Program-made: the position numbers and the translations under genes | Origin: an uncultured Prevotella sp. | GTDB lineage: Bacteria > Bacteroidota > Bacteroidia > Bacteroidales > Bacteroidaceae | Assembly (NCBI RefSeq): GCF_946407605.1 | Contig: NZ_CAMJOS010000013.1 | Span: 27,933 to 91,932, forward strand | Length of the DNA stretch: 64,000 bases | Reading direction: 5' to 3' | Shown here: piece after piece, positions 20,577 through 29,580 of the stretch | Numbering within the stretch: position 1 is the stretch's first letter | Layout: every line of letters begins with the position of its first letter | Notes under the pieces: generated by a model | What the model saw: the letters and a program-made list of their open reading frames with translations, nothing else | Database searches by the model: none | What the model was told of the DNA's origin: nothing

Positions 20577-20584
20577 CAAAGGTA
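20577..20584 (-). promoter_or_regulatory. -7 box (TACCTTTG) for the DUF5686-addAB unit
   Basis: On the minus strand TACCTTTG is followed by CTGCT and then the ATG. If the box is centred near -7, transcription starts within a nucleotide or two of the start codon. Confidence 0.65.
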
Positions 20585-20620
20585 CACAAAAAGAATGAAA
20601 CGACCAATAGAATGATACTA

Positions 20621-20662
20621 AAAAAATAAAGAAGTCACGAAAAAACTTTCCATGACTTCTTG
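20621..20662 (-). terminator. Rho-independent terminator of rpoD
   Basis: On the minus strand AAGAAGTCA pairs with TGACTTCTT around a loop, followed by an A/T-rich run with seven T residues. It lies directly after the rpoD stop codon. Confidence 0.85.
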
Positions 20663-20685
20663 TTTTCCTGTTTTGAGTATATTGT

Positions 20686-21558
20686 TTAACCCAGATATTT
20701 CATCAGAATTTTGGCGTTGCCTGAGTCGCGAAGTTTAGCGATACTCTTCTCACGAATTTGACGAACACGCTCGCGGGTGAGTCCCAGTTCGTCGCCAATT
20801 TCCTCAAGGCCTTTCTCGTGACAGCCTATACCAAAACACTCGCGGATGATGATAATCTCACGGTCTTTCAGTACTTTTGAAAGAACAGAGTTCAGCTCTT
20901 GGGCCATCGACTCGTGGTCAACCTGACGGTCTGTACGACTATCATCGCCAGAGGCCATCACGTCGAGCATACAATTGTCCTCACCATCTTGGAAAGGAGC
21001 GTCGATAGACACATGGTGACTATCGGCCTGCATTGACTGTCCAATCTTCTCCTCGTCGATGTCTGTCATCTCGGCCAACTCACTGACAGAGGGATGACGT
21101 TGGTTCTCCTGCTCAAACTTGTTGATTTCGTGATTAATCTTATTAAGAGAGCCTACCTGATTCAGCGGCAGACGCACAATACGGCTCTGCTCTGCGATAG
21201 CCTGCAGAATGCTTTGACGAATCCACCATACGGCATAAGAGATAAACTTAAAACCTCGTGTCTCATCAAACTTCTGAGCAGCCTTAATCAGACCAATATT
21301 ACCCTCGTCAATCAAATCAGTAAGCGTAAGACCCTGGTGCTGATACTGCTTTGCCACTGAAACGACAAAACGCAGATTAGCTGTTACCAACTTATCCTTA
21401 GCACGCTCGCCTTCGAGTCCGCCTTTACGAATCTTCTGTGCCAACTCAATCTCTTCATCAATACTGATGAGAGGAGCACGTCCAATTTCGACAAGATACT
21501 TGTCAAGTGCTTCACTCGAACGGTTGGTGATACTCTTCTGAATTTTTAGTTGTCTCAT
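20686..21558 (-). CDS. rpoD: Primary sigma factor RpoD (Bacteroidota short form)
   Basis: 290 residues. It directs RNA polymerase to the TAnnTTTG promoters seen across this window. Like other Bacteroidota primary sigma factors it lacks region 1.1 and the non-conserved insert. Visible regions: 1.2 (EALDKYLVEIGRAPLIS), 2.1-2.4 (LVTANLRFVVSVAKQYQ, DLIDEGNIGLIKAA, FISYAVWWIRQSI), region 3, and 4.2 with the helix-turn-helix (LEEIGDELGLTRERVRQI). It is monocistronic, with its own promoter and a terminator behind it. Confidence 0.97.
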   Translation of the reverse strand: MRQLKIQKSITNRSSEALDKYLVEIGRAPLISIDEEIELAQKIRKGGLEGERAKDKLVTANLRFVVSVAKQYQHQGLTLTDLIDEGNIGLIKAAQKFDETRGFKFISYAVWWIRQSILQAIAEQSRIVRLPLNQVGSLNKINHEINKFEQENQRHPSVSELAEMTDIDEEKIGQSMQADSHHVSIDAPFQDGEDNCMLDVMASGDDSRTDRQVDHESMAQELNSVLSKVLKDREIIIIRECFGIGCHEKGLEEIGDELGLTRERVRQIREKSIAKLRDSGNAKILMKYLG

Positions 21559-21633
21559 CTTCTGTACCTCAAATTTTTAAACTAACTGCCTGATATTTAG
21601 GTCTATACCTTATAATACTTCAATTTGCGGATG

Positions 21634-21641
21634 CAAAGTTA
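21634..21641 (-). promoter_or_regulatory. -7 box (TAACTTTG) for rpoD
   Basis: TAACTTTG on the minus strand, about 76 nt before the rpoD ATG, implying a leader of roughly 70 nt. Confidence 0.6.
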
Positions 21642-21673
21642 CTAAAAATATCGATACGTTGTTCTCCGAAAGG

Positions 21674-22999
21674 CTACTTTTTTGTGTTAAAAAATGAAAA
21701 AGCAAGCGTTTCTTGAGATATATCATTGATACAGAAGCGGGTGTCTGGTCGGTGGTTCACCAGCCATATAATCTGTCCGTCTCTATCGCAGAGCACTAAA
21801 GTGCGACGTTTTTCGAAGATGCTGATATGGCGGTCTGTCAGATAGTCGCTCACTAATTTGGTACCTTTCATGCCAAAGGGCTGAAAGCGATCACCGGTTC
21901 TTATTGGGCGAAGAGTTAGGGGAAAATGAACTTTCGATGCGTCGAGCGAGGCCTTTGAGGGGTCCTTCTCTATATGTTGCCCATGGATTAGTTCTATACG
22001 CAGTTTAGCCGTTTCATGGTAGATATAGTTACCAGTTTCAGGAATGCGAAGGGTGGGGAGTTCGTCTGTTACAGGCTCTACCATAAGACGGCCCTGGTTG
22101 AAAGTTAGCTGATGAGAAGCCGACTGCCACTCTTTTCCAGCCTGTAGCGTGTTCAGCGACAAACTGATGCTCTCGATGATTTTGGGAGAAAACCCCAATG
22201 GCATGAGCCATTCGAAGAGAATGCTTTCAGGCGATGGCTCCTGTATAAGCGTGTTAACGTCGATGGAATCGTTGCTTTTGATTCTCGACAATGTTTCACG
22301 CATAGTTTCATCATAGACAGCTGCTGCCTCATTTAGTCGCTGAGCTGTGGTTAGGATTTGCTGACAGGCACTGGGGTTAATGTCTTTTAACTGTGGAATG
22401 ATGTTTAGACGTATCTTGTTTCTGGTGACATCGGCCTCTAAGTTCGATGAATCCGTAATAAATGGTTGCTTCTGTTCTTCAAGCCAAGCCGTAATCTCGT
22501 TCCTGCTGACGCAGAGTAAAGGTCTTAGGATATAGCCGTTGCGGGCTTTGATGCCAGTGAGGCCATGAATGCCAGTGCCTCGAAGTAGGTTCATGAGGAT
22601 GGTTTCCACTGAGTCGTCCTGATGGTGAGCTACACAGATGCCGTCGGCTCCAATATCCTGTCGTAATTCCTCGAAATAACGATATCGTAGTTCACGTGCA
22701 GCCATTTCAATGCTTACTTGATGTATCTTGGCATATGTAATTGTGTCAAAATGAATTAAGTGAAGCTCAATGTGAAGTTGTTTGCACAGCTCTTTCACAA
22801 AGTTTTCATCTCGGTTGCTCTCATCACCTCTTAGATGAAAATTACAATGAACAGCTTCGATTTGATAGCCCATCTGGTGCATCACCATCAACATGCAAAC
22901 GCTGTCTGCGCCACCACTCAAGGCAACTAGATAACGCTTCTCGCGATTAAGCAGATGCTGTCGTTCAATAAATTGTGCTATCGTGTGGAGAAACCTCAA
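21674..22999 (-). CDS. tilS: tRNA(Ile)-lysidine synthase TilS
   Basis: 441 residues. TilS ligates lysine to C34 of the CAU-anticodon isoleucine tRNA using ATP, changing its specificity from AUG to AUA. The N-terminal PP-loop motif SGGADS is at about residues 29-34 (LVALSGGADSVCML), followed by the conserved CVAHHQDDSVETILMNLLRGTG and GIKARNGYILRPLL. The C-terminal half has the linker and TilS C-terminal domain (RTGDRFQPFGMKGTKLVSDYL). It lies 31 nt after the rlmI-like gene and is likely the last gene of a three-gene RNA-processing unit. Confidence 0.95.
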   Translation of the reverse strand: MRFLHTIAQFIERQHLLNREKRYLVALSGGADSVCMLMVMHQMGYQIEAVHCNFHLRGDESNRDENFVKELCKQLHIELHLIHFDTITYAKIHQVSIEMAARELRYRYFEELRQDIGADGICVAHHQDDSVETILMNLLRGTGIHGLTGIKARNGYILRPLLCVSRNEITAWLEEQKQPFITDSSNLEADVTRNKIRLNIIPQLKDINPSACQQILTTAQRLNEAAAVYDETMRETLSRIKSNDSIDVNTLIQEPSPESILFEWLMPLGFSPKIIESISLSLNTLQAGKEWQSASHQLTFNQGRLMVEPVTDELPTLRIPETGNYIYHETAKLRIELIHGQHIEKDPSKASLDASKVHFPLTLRPIRTGDRFQPFGMKGTKLVSDYLTDRHISIFEKRRTLVLCDRDGQIIWLVNHRPDTRFCINDISQETLAFSFFNTKK

Positions 23000-23030
23000 A
23001 CCTAAATAATCTTAGACATTATACCTCAAA

Positions 23031-24197
23031 TCATTCAACATAGAGAACAAGTCCCTTTAGATATTCGCCTTCTGGATGGAAAATGTTGATGGGATGGTCG
23101 GCAGGCTGGTGCAGCTGATGCAGGATTCGTACCTTACGTTTGGCCAATGCCGCAGCTGTGAAGACAGCATTTCGGAAGTGGTCTTTCGTCACCACCTGCG
23201 AACAGGAGAACGTAAACAGAATACCGCCTCTCTCAATCTTCTCGAAAGCTTTTTGATTCAGGCGTGTATAGCCTTTAAGGGCATTGTGTAAGGCACCGCG
23301 GTGCTTAGCGAATGCTGGCGGATCAAGTATTATAAGGTTATAGTCTTTGATGCCGTCCAGATATTTGAAGGCGTCTTCGCAGAATGCCTCATGTCGCGAG
23401 TCGTTAGGGAAGTTAAGTTCCACGTTGCGTCTTGTCAGTTCGATGGCTTTTGCCGAGCTGTCAACAGAGTGCACCAGTTCAGCACCACCACGCATGGCAT
23501 AGAACGAGAAACCACCTGTATAACAGAACATATTCAGCACTCGCTTGCCTTTGGCGTATCTTTCCAGTAGGGCGCGGTTCTCGCGTTGGTCAACAAAGAA
23601 GCCCGTTTTCTGGCCTCGCAGCCAGTCCACATAGAACTTCAGCCCATTTTCCATTGCAATGTTATTGTCTGTCTTACCCAGCAGGAAACCGTTTTCTGGG
23701 TCCATGAAGGGTAGGGTGGTCTCGCTTTTATAATAGATGTTCGATATTCTTCCCTCCATTACCTTTGCCAGCGACTTGGCAATATCGTGACGAGCCAGGT
23801 GCATACCGATGCTGTGAGCCTGCATCACAGCGGTGTCGTCATATATATCAATGATGAGTCCTGGCAGCAGGTCACCCTCGCCGTGCACCAGTCTGAATGC
23901 GTTGGTGTTAGGATTATCGGCCAGTCCGATGTCTTTTCGCATCTGAAACGCCGACTGCAGACGTGATGTCCAGAACTGTTCGTCGATATCCACATCGTTG
24001 AAGGTCAGGACTCGTACGGCGATAGAGCCCTGCTGATAGTGGCCCACAGCGATGAAACCGCCCTTTTCGTTGACCACACGCACCACCTCTCCTTCTTCTA
24101 TGCCGTTGTCGGCATGATGAATAGCACCTGAGAATATCCAAGGGTGAAAGCGAAGCAGGCTTTCTTCCTTACCGCGTTTCAGATATATTGTTTTCAT
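23031..24197 (-). CDS. rlmI: RlmI-like 23S rRNA (cytosine-5) methyltransferase
   Basis: 388 residues, the length of the RlmI/COG1092 family of SAM-dependent methyltransferases. The N-terminal PUA RNA-binding domain includes HPWIFSGAIHHAD and VRVVNEKGGFIAVGHY. The Rossmann domain has VLNMFCYTGGFSFYAMRGGA (SAM site), an acidic VDSSAKAIEL and the ILDPPAFAKHRG catalytic loop; FTFSCSQVV follows. Its 5' end overlaps the preceding exonuclease gene by 29 nt. The precise target base is inferred from family membership. Confidence 0.88.
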   Translation of the reverse strand: MKTIYLKRGKEESLLRFHPWIFSGAIHHADNGIEEGEVVRVVNEKGGFIAVGHYQQGSIAVRVLTFNDVDIDEQFWTSRLQSAFQMRKDIGLADNPNTNAFRLVHGEGDLLPGLIIDIYDDTAVMQAHSIGMHLARHDIAKSLAKVMEGRISNIYYKSETTLPFMDPENGFLLGKTDNNIAMENGLKFYVDWLRGQKTGFFVDQRENRALLERYAKGKRVLNMFCYTGGFSFYAMRGGAELVHSVDSSAKAIELTRRNVELNFPNDSRHEAFCEDAFKYLDGIKDYNLIILDPPAFAKHRGALHNALKGYTRLNQKAFEKIERGGILFTFSCSQVVTKDHFRNAVFTAAALAKRKVRILHQLHQPADHPINIFHPEGEYLKGLVLYVE

Positions 24198-24813
24198 TTT
24201 CTTGAATAATTAGTTCGTAATCGTTTGATTCCTTTAGTCTTATCAGCTCTTCATAAATTCTGATGCAAGCCCACGCATCGGTGGCAGCATATATCTTCTG
24301 TTTGTCGCTTAGGATATCTGCTTCCCAGTTGCTGAGCTGCTGTCGCTTGCTGATTTTTTCTCCAAACAGGTTGGCATACAGCTTCTGCAGGCTCAAGTCT
24401 TCTATACCTATATCTTTGACATGATCTTGTATGTCGATGAAATGGCCGATTTTAAAATCGCCAATTTTATGTAGTGAGTTGATGTCATCGTGCCACGAAA
24501 GGCCAATCTTCTTAACTGTCTTGTCCTCCAGCAGTTCTATGAGTGCTGGTGTGAATCCAGTGTGGTTTAATCTGAACAAGAAGCAGGTGTCAGGTGTTGC
24601 CACCTGTAGCAACGACACCTTATACTGATGTCCACGTTTGAACGAAGGTCTTGTCTCCGTATCAAATCCTAAAATCCTTTGCGACAAGAGATAGCGTACA
24701 GCCTTTTCTGTCTCTCCGGGAGTCAGAATCACAATGATTCTTCCTTCGAACTGAGCGACGGGAAGCGACGAAATTCGCGCCTTGTCATACTTGTTATATA
24801 CCGTTTTCGACAT
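24169..24813 (-). CDS. RNase D-like 3'-5' exonuclease
   Basis: A 214-residue DEDD-family exonuclease domain without the HRDC domains of full RNase D. Catalytic-type motifs are GFDTETRPSF (Exo I, D and E), LSWHDDINSLHKIG (Exo II) and YAATDAWACIRIYEEL (Exo III, DEDDy form). It could act on tRNA 3' ends or on DNA; its position ahead of rlmI and tilS favours RNA. Its own promoter (TATTTTTG at 24834-24841) lies about 20 nt upstream, back to back with that of ftsK. Confidence 0.85.
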   Translation of the reverse strand: MSKTVYNKYDKARISSLPVAQFEGRIIVILTPGETEKAVRYLLSQRILGFDTETRPSFKRGHQYKVSLLQVATPDTCFLFRLNHTGFTPALIELLEDKTVKKIGLSWHDDINSLHKIGDFKIGHFIDIQDHVKDIGIEDLSLQKLYANLFGEKISKRQQLSNWEADILSDKQKIYAATDAWACIRIYEELIRLKESNDYELIIQENENNISETR

Positions 24814-24833
24814 GTTTTATTGTTTTCGAGGTG

Positions 24834-24841
24834 CAAAAATA
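24834..24841 (-). promoter_or_regulatory. -7 box (TATTTTTG) for the exonuclease-rlmI-tilS unit
   Basis: TATTTTTG on the minus strand, 20 nt before the exonuclease ATG at 24813. Confidence 0.6.
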
Positions 24842-24884
24842 CAAAAAAAATGTCTTTTTTTGATGATAACTGATTTTTTTCGAC

Positions 24885-24892
24885 TAATTTTG
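24885..24892 (+). promoter_or_regulatory. -7 box (TAATTTTG) for ftsK
   Basis: TAATTTTG lies 26 nt before the ftsK ATG and is followed by an A-rich leader. Confidence 0.65.
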
Positions 24893-24918
24893 CAGAAGAA
24901 TTAACAATAAGAAGAAAA

Positions 24919-27366
24919 ATGGCAAAGAAAAAAGGTAAGAAATCGGCATCTCAGGGTCCACGCATGTCATTGTTGGAGTCATTGGGTATTAAAAATATAA
25001 TTCAGATATTTCAGAACGAACGCTTGCACTTCTTTTTGGGCATGTTGCTCTTTGCATTGTCCATCTGTCTGACGTGGGCTTTTGTCTCGTTTTTCACGAC
25101 GGGTGCTGCTGACCAGAGCATCATTGAGAATTTGCGAGAGGGCGATCTGGCCAACGAGCCTCAGAAGTTTGGCAATTCCGTAGGTAGTCTGGGTGCCTAT
25201 GCCGCCTATTTCTTTATGAATCGCTGTTTCGGAGTGGCTGCTTTCGGTATTCCCTTGTTCTGTTTCCTTGTTTCGCTGGCAGTGATGAAGGTTTATAGGC
25301 CTTCGTTGCTTAAGTGGTTTATTGGTATCGCCCTTTTTGTCGAGTGGTTCTCTGTGGCGCTGGCCAAGTTTGCTACACCTCTGGTGCCTGATAGCCATTT
25401 CTGTCCTGGTGGTGAACATGGCATATATGTATACCGCTTTATAGAGCGCTATATTGGTACTCCAGGCTTATTGGCTGTGCTGATAGTGGTGGCCATTTTG
25501 GTGCTGATGTATGTCAGTTCCGAGACTATTGTGTGGATACGTAAGATCCTGAATCCCATGCGCTTCATCGACAAGGTGAAGTTTACGGTAAGCAGCGCCG
25601 ATTCTACAGAGGTGCCTGCCGATGACTCTTACGAGAACCTGATTAAGACGGATGATGACCCTGTTTACGATAATCCTGAGACGCAAGTCGTTGATTTTGG
25701 TACTGAAGAGGATGACGAGCCTCAGGTGACCATTACGCCGACAGAGACAGAGCATCCTGCCGATCCTGATATTGAGATTGTTGTGGCTGGTGAAGAGGAG
25801 AAAGGCGACGCCGATGCACCTCAGGTGGCCATAGAAGATTTGGAACCCTACGACCCCAAGCGCGACCTTGAGAACTATCACTATCCCACGCTCGACTTGC
25901 TGCAGGAATATGAAGACGACAGCAAGCCCTATATTGACATGGAGGAGCAGACGAAGAACAAGAACCGCATTGTGGAGGTGCTGCGCAACTTCGGCATCGA
26001 AATCAGCAGCATCAAAGCTACCGTTGGTCCTACCATCACGCTCTATGAGATTACGCCAGCCCAGGGTGTGCGTATCTCCAAGATTCGTAACCTGGAGGAC
26101 GATATCGCCCTGTCGTTGAAGGCTCTTGGCATCCGTATTATCGCACCTATACCAGGTAAGGGAACCATCGGTATCGAAGTACCTAATGAGAAGAAGAATG
26201 TAGTGTCGATGCGTAGCGTACTCGACTCGAAGAAATTCCAGGAAGCCACGATGGAGTTGCCCTGTGCTATGGGTAAGACCATTACCAACGAGGTGTTTAT
26301 GTTCGACCTCGCTAAGGCGCCTCACCTTCTGGTGGCTGGTGCTACTGGTCAGGGTAAGTCTGTTGGTTTGAACGCCATTCTCACCTCTTTATTATATAAG
26401 AAACACCCTGCCGAACTGAAAATTGTGTTGGTTGACCCCAAGATGGTTGAGTTCAGCATCTATGCCAAGATAGCCAACCACTTCCTTGCTAAGGTGCCCG
26501 ACGATAATGCGTCGGCCATCATCACAGACACTACCAAGGTGATTCGCACCCTGCAGTCGCTCTGTGTGGAGATGGATGCCCGTTACGAGCTGCTGATGGC
26601 TGCTGGCGAACGTAATATCAAGGACTATAACCGCAAGTTCATTGCCCGCAAGCTGAATCCAGAGAAGGGACATAAGTACATGCCATATATCGTAGTGGTC
26701 ATTGATGAGTATGGCGACCTGATTATGACGGCAGGCAAGGAAATAGAGCTGCCCATTGCCCGTATTGCCCAGAAGGCCCGTGCTGTGGGTATCCACATGA
26801 TCATTGCCACGCAGCGTCCTACCACTAATATCATTACGGGTACCATCAAGGCTAACTTCCCTGCCCGTATTGCCTTCAAGGTGTCGCAAGGCATTGACTC
26901 TAAGACCATTCTTGACCGTATGGGTGCCCAGCAGCTTATTGGACGTGGTGATATGCTTTATCTGCAGGGCAACGATCCTGTGCGTGTACAATGTGCTTTC
27001 GTCGATACCCCTGAGGTTGATGAAATCAATCAGTTCATTGCCGACCAACAGGGTTATCTGGAGCCTTACGAGCTGCCCGAGCCTCCTGTAGGTGAAAGCG
27101 ATGGAGCCTCTTCTGGTAGCAACGATGCCGACCTGAGCCACCTTGACCCGATGTTCGACGATGCCGCCCGACTCATTGTTCACGAGCAGAGTGGCTCAAC
27201 GAGCCTCATCCAGCGTAAGTTTGCCATTGGCTACAACCGTGCTGGCCGATTGATGGACCAGTTGGAGAAGGCAGGCATTGTGGGCCAGGCTCACGGCTCA
27301 AAGCCTCGCGAGGTGCTTATCCAGGATGATATGAGTCTGGAGAACTTACTGAATTCTCTTCATTAA
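24919..27366 (+). CDS. ftsK: FtsK/SpoIIIE DNA translocase
   Basis: 815 residues. An ATP-driven pump at the division septum that clears and resolves chromosome termini. The N-terminus has about four membrane helices (FLGMLLFALSICLTWAFVSF onward). An acidic linker covers about 220-320. The motor has Walker A (GATGQGKSVGLNAIL) and Walker B (IVVVIDEYGDLIM), then IATQRPTTNIITG. The C-terminal gamma winged helix that reads oriented DNA motifs is intact (DDAARLIVHEQSGSTSLIQR to HGSKPREVLI). It is followed 10 nt later by lolA. Confidence 0.97.
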   Translation: MAKKKGKKSASQGPRMSLLESLGIKNIIQIFQNERLHFFLGMLLFALSICLTWAFVSFFTTGAADQSIIENLREGDLANEPQKFGNSVGSLGAYAAYFFMNRCFGVAAFGIPLFCFLVSLAVMKVYRPSLLKWFIGIALFVEWFSVALAKFATPLVPDSHFCPGGEHGIYVYRFIERYIGTPGLLAVLIVVAILVLMYVSSETIVWIRKILNPMRFIDKVKFTVSSADSTEVPADDSYENLIKTDDDPVYDNPETQVVDFGTEEDDEPQVTITPTETEHPADPDIEIVVAGEEEKGDADAPQVAIEDLEPYDPKRDLENYHYPTLDLLQEYEDDSKPYIDMEEQTKNKNRIVEVLRNFGIEISSIKATVGPTITLYEITPAQGVRISKIRNLEDDIALSLKALGIRIIAPIPGKGTIGIEVPNEKKNVVSMRSVLDSKKFQEATMELPCAMGKTITNEVFMFDLAKAPHLLVAGATGQGKSVGLNAILTSLLYKKHPAELKIVLVDPKMVEFSIYAKIANHFLAKVPDDNASAIITDTTKVIRTLQSLCVEMDARYELLMAAGERNIKDYNRKFIARKLNPEKGHKYMPYIVVVIDEYGDLIMTAGKEIELPIARIAQKARAVGIHMIIATQRPTTNIITGTIKANFPARIAFKVSQGIDSKTILDRMGAQQLIGRGDMLYLQGNDPVRVQCAFVDTPEVDEINQFIADQQGYLEPYELPEPPVGESDGASSGSNDADLSHLDPMFDDAARLIVHEQSGSTSLIQRKFAIGYNRAGRLMDQLEKAGIVGQAHGSKPREVLIQDDMSLENLLNSLH

Positions 27367-27376
27367 AATATAAGAT

Positions 27377-27985
27377 ATGAAAAAGATTGTTTTTGTTTTG
27401 ACAATGATGCTTGGATGTCTGTCGTGGACTTCCTCGCATGCTCAAGATGCCAAGAAGGTACTTGATAAATGTGCTGCTGCCGTCAGTTCTAAGAATGGCG
27501 TGCAGGCCGACTTCACCATGAATAGTGCTCAGTATGGTGACACCAGCGGAAGGATTTCCGTCAAAGGTCGCATGTTTACTGCCACCACATCGATGGCTAC
27601 GCTATGGTTCGACGGTAAGACTCTATGGACCTATATGGCTAACAACGACGAGGTGAATGTCACCACACCCTCTGACTCGCAGTTGCAAGTGATGAATCCC
27701 TACAACTTCATCAACATGTACAAGAAAGGCTTCGACTACACCATGACCCAGAAGGGCAATGCCTTCCAAGTGCACCTCACAGCTACTGACGCTTCAAAGA
27801 AGGTACGTGAGATGTATATCACCGTTGATAAGAAAACCTATCACCCCACAGAAGTTAAGTTGCTCCAAAAGCAGCAGTGGACTACCTTTACCATTAGTAA
27901 CCTGAAGACAGCCAAACTCAGCGATAATGTCTTCCGCTTTAACTCTAAGGACTTCCCCACGGCTGAAGTCATCGACCTGAGATAA
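27377..27985 (+). CDS. lolA: LolA-like periplasmic lipoprotein carrier
   Basis: 202 residues with a signal peptide (MKKIVFVLTMMLGCLSWTSSHA). LolA shuttles lipoproteins from the inner to the outer membrane across the periplasm. The body shows the LolA pattern of beta strands: VQADFTMNSAQYGDTSGRIS, MATLWFDGKTLWTYMANNDEV, and a hydrophobic half-barrel with KTYHPTEVKLLQKQQWTTFTI near the end. Bacteroidota LolA-type proteins diverge from the E. coli one, so the symbol is by family. It sits between ftsK and a DUF5687 gene, with gaps of 10 and 2 nt, so the three are probably one operon. Confidence 0.87.
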   Translation: MKKIVFVLTMMLGCLSWTSSHAQDAKKVLDKCAAAVSSKNGVQADFTMNSAQYGDTSGRISVKGRMFTATTSMATLWFDGKTLWTYMANNDEVNVTTPSDSQLQVMNPYNFINMYKKGFDYTMTQKGNAFQVHLTATDASKKVREMYITVDKKTYHPTEVKLLQKQQWTTFTISNLKTAKLSDNVFRFNSKDFPTAEVIDLR

Positions 27986-27987
27986 AT

Positions 27988-29472
27988 ATGAACCGTTGGA
28001 AACTTTTTCTGATGCTGCGCAAGCAGAATAGCCTCGCTATTCGCCGCAGCCCCGCTTTCGAACAGAGTGTTGTCGCCCGAGTCATGATGGTTATCGGTGC
28101 CGGCTTCATGATTTTCTACCTCATCTTCTTGGGTGTTGTGATGGCTATGCCAGCAGCCGAGAGCCATCATTACACCATCCTGCTGGCAATGGTTCCCCTG
28201 TGGCTCACCATCGACTTTGGTATGCGTTTTGCCGTACAGCAGACACCCTCTGTGGTGGCCAAACCCTATCTGCTTCAGCCCATGCCTTTCCTTTCTGTTG
28301 TCGAAACCTATCTGGTCAACTCGCTGATTACTGGCTATAACCTGACGTGGCTGTCGCTCTATGTGCCCTATGCCATCATCATCTTCTTTGGTGGTGCCTC
28401 GTTCTTCTCGGCTCTGTCGGTTATCATCTGTGGCTTGATCCTCACCATGTCCAACAGTCAGTTCTACCTCATGGTGCGCACCCTCTGCGGACGTTCATTG
28501 CTCTGGTGGTTTCTCCCTGTGCTGGTCTATGGTGGCTTTTGGCTGCTATTGCCTATCGATGCCGACCTGTTCGACAAACAGATGGATTTCCTCTGTGACT
28601 TCACCTATGCCTGGTATTTCCCTCTGTTCTGTATAGCCCTGCTTGCTGGTCTTTTCTTTGTGAACCGTTGGATGCAGTTCCGCTTTGTTCGTGAGGAGAT
28701 TGCCAAGCAGGAAAAGAAAGAGACAACCATGAAGAACGTGTCGCAGTTCACTTTCTTTGAGCGTTTCGGACAGACGGGTGAGTACCTCAAGCTCGAACTG
28801 AAGTCCATCATGCGCAACAAGGCCATCCGTTCTCGAGTAATCATGAGTCTGACCCTCATCACCGTCTTCTCGCTGCTCATATCCTATACCCCTATCTACG
28901 ACGGCCGTATGATGCTCAATTTCTGGTGCTTCTACTGCTTCGGACTCTACGGCATGACCACGCTGGTCAAAGTCATGGGACCCGAGGGCAACTATATCGA
29001 TTTGCTGATGACCAACAAGGAGAACACGCTCATGCTGCTCAAGGCCAAGTACTACTTCCATGTAGCCATCCTTTTCGTTCCCCTGCTGCTCATGCTGCCC
29101 GCCGTCATCGCTGGCAAGTTCTCGCCCCTTATGATGCTGGCCTACCTGCTGCTCAGCAGCGGCCTGCTCTATTTCACTTTGTTCCAACTGGCTGTCTATA
29201 ATAAGCAGACGTTGCCTCTGAACGAAAAGATTACGGGCAAGAACAATGTGGAGAACGGCATCCAGCTCATCATCCAGTTGGTGGCTATGATCACGCCGCT
29301 GGTGCTGGTGTCTGTGCTCATCCTGCTGGTAAACGAGGACTTTGCCTATATCGTGCTTTCCATCGTGGGTCTTATCTTTACCCTCACGCATCCTATCTGG
29401 TTGCGCCACATCTATGTCCGCATGATGAAACGTAAATACGAGAATCTCGAAGGTTTCCGTGCTTCACGATAA
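27988..29472 (+). CDS. DUF5687 family membrane protein (ABC permease-like)
   Basis: 494 residues with about twelve hydrophobic segments, for example VIGAGFMIFYLIFLGVVMAM and LVAMITPLVLVSVLILLV. It matches the DUF5687 family, which resembles exporter-type ABC permeases. Family members often neighbour an ATPase gene, but none is present here: the next gene is convergent and separated by a terminator. The ATG is 2 nt after the lolA stop. Its function and substrate are unknown. Confidence 0.75.
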   Translation: MNRWKLFLMLRKQNSLAIRRSPAFEQSVVARVMMVIGAGFMIFYLIFLGVVMAMPAAESHHYTILLAMVPLWLTIDFGMRFAVQQTPSVVAKPYLLQPMPFLSVVETYLVNSLITGYNLTWLSLYVPYAIIIFFGGASFFSALSVIICGLILTMSNSQFYLMVRTLCGRSLLWWFLPVLVYGGFWLLLPIDADLFDKQMDFLCDFTYAWYFPLFCIALLAGLFFVNRWMQFRFVREEIAKQEKKETTMKNVSQFTFFERFGQTGEYLKLELKSIMRNKAIRSRVIMSLTLITVFSLLISYTPIYDGRMMLNFWCFYCFGLYGMTTLVKVMGPEGNYIDLLMTNKENTLMLLKAKYYFHVAILFVPLLLMLPAVIAGKFSPLMMLAYLLLSSGLLYFTLFQLAVYNKQTLPLNEKITGKNNVENGIQLIIQLVAMITPLVLVSVLILLVNEDFAYIVLSIVGLIFTLTHPIWLRHIYVRMMKRKYENLEGFRASR

Positions 29473-29523
29473 ATCCGAGACAAAACACCTTCTTTCATTT
29501 AAAAAGATAGTCTCATAAAATAT

Positions 29524-29560
29524 AAATAGGTGAAACTGTTAACAGCTTCACCTATTTTAT
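29524..29560. terminator. Bidirectional terminator between the DUF5687 gene and uxaB
   Basis: AAATAGGTGAA pairs with TTCACCTATTT around a central near-palindrome (ACTGTTAACAG). T-rich sequence lies on both sides, so it can end transcripts from either direction. Confidence 0.85.
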
Positions 29561-29580
29561 TTGATAATAGTCTTGACGTC

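Noticed and set aside
25468..27183. Long minus-strand open frames opposite ftsK
   Set aside because: They mirror a complete ftsK with all motifs; nothing in them is recognisable.
28546..29409. A 287-codon minus-strand frame rich in Gln, His and Glu
   Set aside because: It is the shadow of the hydrophobic DUF5687 gene, and its composition is the expected complement.
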